The notes beneath the pieces are model-generated. The model did not search any database, was not told the origin of the DNA, and saw only the letters and a program-made list of their open reading frames with translations. The position numbers and the translations under genes were made by a program. From a bacterium (GTDB taxonomy: Bacteria; Chloroflexota; Anaerolineae; Caldilineales; Caldilineaceae), in NCBI GenBank assembly GCA_016124945.1, contig WGMT01000055.1, positions 1 through 62,247 on the forward strand: a stretch of DNA of 62,247 nt. Direction: 5' to 3'. This document shows positions 60,587 through 62,247 of this stretch, in pieces. Position 1 is the first letter of the stretch. Each line of letters begins with the position of its first letter.

Positions 60587-60972
60587 AATTTCTGCTAGAC
60601 ACTCAAATCTTCATCTGGTGGGACAGTGAACCAGAGCGACTTCCTCTGCGCCTGTTGACCTTCTGTGAAGACCCCGAAAATACGCTCATATTGAGCATTG
60701 CCAGCGTGTGGGAGATGCAAATCAAGGCGCAACTGGGCAAACTTGATCTCAAACGATCACTGGCCGTCATTTTGGAGGAACATCGACAGGAAAATCTGCT
60801 TGAGTTGCTGCCCATCGACTTGCCGTACATCCTCGCTTTAGAGCAACTTCCGTTCTATCACAAAGACCCCTTTGATCGATTGATTGTGGCACAGGCACTT
60901 ACTGAACACCTACCGATTTTGAGTGTAGACGGGGTGTTTGAGCAGTATCCTGTTACAGTATACAGTGCGTGA
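60583..60972 (+). CDS. PIN-domain toxin (VapC family)
   Basis: 129 residues: FLLDTQIFIWWDSEPERLP (first catalytic aspartate), LILSIASVWEMQIKAQLGKLDL (conserved glutamate in the SxxSxWE motif), FYHKDPFDRLIVAQAL (DPFDR aspartates) and ILSVDGVFEQYPV. A Mg2+-dependent ribonuclease toxin, coupled to the Phd antitoxin just upstream. Directly after it comes the second 68-bp repeat. Confidence 0.92.
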   Translation: MKFLLDTQIFIWWDSEPERLPLRLLTFCEDPENTLILSIASVWEMQIKAQLGKLDLKRSLAVILEEHRQENLLELLPIDLPYILALEQLPFYHKDPFDRLIVAQALTEHLPILSVDGVFEQYPVTVYSA

Positions 60973-60998
60973 GGCTGAGCAAGGTACGAACAGCGAAC

Positions 60999-61066
60999 TC
61001 TGACGTTGCCTGAGGAGCGCCGGTTTGGGAATGGGGTGGTTGTCCTGAGGTATGGGGCGCGTGGGT
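60999..61066 (+). repeat. 68-bp direct repeat, copy 2
   Basis: TCTGACGTTGCCTGAGGAGC... to ...GGCGCGTGGGT. No more of the DHFR-like gene is present upstream of it; it begins 27 bases after the PIN toxin stop. Similarity to copy 3 continues past the repeat into the start of the DUF2281 gene. Confidence 0.85.
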
Positions 61067-61122
61067 CATGATGTAAAATAAGTCATCTCTGTTCGGTGGT
61101 TAGAAAAATCGGAGGTAGCGCC

Positions 61123-61335
61123 ATGACACTCGACAAAACGATCCAGGAACATGCCCAAAAATTGCCATATGCTCTCCAGCAAGAAGTGCTCGACTTTGTG
61201 CAGTACTTGTTGACGAAGACAGAGCAACAGGAAAACGCAGAATGGTCGGCGTTTTCGTTGTCCGCGGCCATGCGCGGCATGGAAGATGAACCGGATCTGT
61301 ACAGCCTTTCTGATATTCGGACGGATGAAGAATGA
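61123..61335 (+). CDS. DUF2281 antitoxin-like protein
   Basis: 70 residues: MTLDKTIQEHAQKLPYALQQEVLDFVQYLL is the DUF2281 start and the tail is acidic (YSLSDIRTDEE). It probably neutralises the MazF-like protein; the genes overlap by four bases. GGAGG precedes ATG 61123. A truncated copy of its first 15 codons occurs at 61897. Confidence 0.82.
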   Translation: MTLDKTIQEHAQKLPYALQQEVLDFVQYLLTKTEQQENAEWSAFSLSAAMRGMEDEPDLYSLSDIRTDEE

Positions 61336-61676
61336 AAACGCCTGGTCAGGTCGTTGTATTTCGTTTCCCACAAACCGACCTCACCGCGGGTAAGATACGT
61401 CCGGCAATCGTGCTTGGCAAAGTACCCGGCAAGTACGATGACTGGCTGGTCTGCATGATTTCGTCACAGGTTCGCCATTACATCGCTGGATTCGATGAAA
61501 TTGTAAAAACCGAGGATGATGACTTCAACAGCAGCGGGCTGAAGGTAACCAGCGTGATTCGTACAGCACGGCTGGCGGTAGTCGGTGAAGAAACACTGCT
61601 GGGCACAATCGGCCAGATTTCTGCGCTGAGATTGCAGCGTATCAAGCGGAGCCTGTCCGCGTGGCTGTTGGCGTAA
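61332..61676 (+). CDS. MazF/PemK-like toxin
   Basis: 114 residues: GQVVVFRFPQTDLTAGKIRPAIVLGKVPGKYDDWLVCMISSQ is the PemK/MazF barrel (GxVxxFxFPxxD...KxRPAxVL). Then SVIRTARLAVVGEETLLGTIGQISALRLQRI. This branch acts as sequence-specific endoribonucleases. Its end lies next to the longest DHFR-like fragment. Confidence 0.88.
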   Translation: MKTPGQVVVFRFPQTDLTAGKIRPAIVLGKVPGKYDDWLVCMISSQVRHYIAGFDEIVKTEDDDFNSSGLKVTSVIRTARLAVVGEETLLGTIGQISALRLQRIKRSLSAWLLA

Positions 61677-61689
61677 CCCATTTGAAGTA

Positions 61690-61852
61690 TTACGCCGGTC
61701 TTATGGACGAGGTGCAGATGATCGTGAGCCCGGTGGTGGTGGGCGGCGGCACGCGCTTTTTCTCTGCGGACGTGCGGTTAGATCTGACGTTGCTTGAGGA
61801 GAGGCGGTTTGGGAATGGGGTGGTTGTCCTGAGGTATGGGGTGCGCAGGTAA
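61690..61852 (+). pseudogene. C-terminal fragment of a dihydrofolate-reductase-like gene (contains repeat copy 3)
   Basis: It encodes GLMDEVQMIVSPVVVGGGTRFFSADVRLDLTLLEERRFGNGVVVLRYGVRR in one frame (about 50 residues; written in parts: GLMDEVQMIV, SPVVVGGGTRFF, LEERRFGNGVVV). It is the missing end of the RibD_C-type fold with no N-terminal part. The last 68 bases are repeat copy 3 (61783-61850). Confidence 0.82.
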
Positions 61853-61896
61853 TGAAGTCATCTTTGTACGGTGACTGAACAAGTGGAGGCAGCGCC

Positions 61897-61965
61897 ATGA
61901 CACTCGACAAAACAACCCAGGAATACGCTCAAAAACTGCGTTTTATGAAGGAAAAACTCTTATGA
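61897..61965 (+). pseudogene. truncated DUF2281 antitoxin remnant
   Basis: MTLDKTTQEYAQKLR matches the start of the DUF2281 gene at 61123, with the same GGAGG-AGCGCC leader. It then diverges (FMKEKLL) and stops. It is a leftover of a second module whose body was lost. Confidence 0.8.
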
Positions 61966-62247
61966 AAAAAACTCAAATTTTTGGAGCGCTGTTGGTCGGT
62001 ATGTTATCTGTTGTTGCACAAATTGCTGTATTTTATGTACGCTTTGGAAGATGGAACGCGGATTCCACTGTATTGGATTACATCCTGTTTTTTGTCGCAG
62101 GTACGATGGGCGGATTGATTTTGATCTATTTCCTAAATCGTCAAAATTCAAAGACAGCATGGTCTATGACTTTGCTCGCTTTTCTGCTGGCCTCGCCTAT
62201 TGCCTTGGTTATGATGATCGGCGGCGGTTTGCTCGGCTCAATTGGCG
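61962..62247 (+). CDS. small membrane protein, partial (runs off the window)
   Basis: The first 95 residues of an unrecognised membrane protein: KKTQIFGALLVGMLSVVAQIAVFYVRFG (TM1), YILFFVAGTMGGLILIYFLN (TM2) and LLAFLLASPIALVMMIGGGLLG (TM3). ATG 61962 follows AAGGAA eight bases upstream. Less GC-rich than its neighbours. The C-terminus lies beyond the window. Confidence 0.65.
   Translation, partial: MKKTQIFGALLVGMLSVVAQIAVFYVRFGRWNADSTVLDYILFFVAGTMGGLILIYFLNRQNSKTAWSMTLLAFLLASPIALVMMIGGGLLGSIG

Noticed and set aside
61661..61852. Independent small gene
   Set aside because: Its residues are only the C-terminal end of the DHFR-like fold, with no start site or N-terminal part.

Overview
The window looks like a chromosomal segment of a Chloroflexota bacterium, probably from the Caldilineae/Anaerolineae side. 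This is inferred from a SpoIID/LytB surface protein ending in IYLPMVGR, an F420-dependent NADP reductase, lipoprotein binding proteins with Ala/Pro-rich linkers, and many sugar ABC importers with DUF4038/DUF5060 hydrolases. No rRNA, tRNA, transposase or CRISPR array was recognised by eye.

Left part (1-19000), mixed strands: a SpoIID/LytB-like exoprotein; tsaE; two CBS-pair proteins and an MFS permease; a YqeC-MocA fusion and an SsnA-like amidohydrolase (selenium/molybdenum hydroxylase maturation); an EF-hand-like protein; a YbaK editing protein; an F420:NADPH oxidoreductase; a sugar-nucleotide epimerase followed by a truncated glycosyltransferase; a DUF302-response regulator-histidine kinase set facing a Met/His-rich secreted protein, possibly copper-related; a Phd-PIN toxin-antitoxin pair; and ComB.

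Centre (19034-58851): about 40 kb of uninterrupted plus-strand genes that read as one D-apiose/apioside utilisation locus. It holds a split transketolase plus FGGY kinase (AptA/AptB/AplK-like), a CUT2 sugar importer with a DUF2291 lipoprotein, a SorC regulator, an L-fucose-isomerase-like enzyme, two nucleoside-hydrolase-like proteins, five DUF4038 (apiosidase/GH140-like) or DUF5060-DUF4038 hydrolases without signal peptides, a five-gene oligopeptide-type importer, a CUT1 importer, a GntR/FCD regulator, a Gfo/Idh/MocA dehydrogenase, an NAD-dependent epimerase, an SDR, and finally a RuBisCO-like protein, an OiaK-type kinase and an ApnO-type oxidoisomerase. The inferred scheme is that apiosides are imported intact, cleaved in the cytoplasm, and D-apiose is used both by isomerase/kinase/transketolase and by dehydrogenase/oxidoisomerase/kinase/RuBisCO-like protein. 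Two promoters of identical layout, at gntR and at the CUT1 operon, carry the same GTGGCAT(A/G)CCAC operator.

Right end (58881-62247): a toxin-antitoxin island (XRE; DUF433-DUF5615 with a frameshift; Phd-PIN; DUF2281-MazF-like; a truncated DUF2281) whose modules are separated by three copies of a 68-bp segment from the 3' end of a dihydrofolate-reductase-like gene, then the start of a small membrane protein.

Across the whole window, intergenic spaces carry long imperfect hairpins whose arms are tandem heptamers such as GTGATTG, GTAGTGC, GTAATGA and GTGATTC. These often contain the stop codon of the upstream gene and, in several cases, a stop in all three frames. One lies in frame inside the glycosyltransferase and another cuts off its 3' end.
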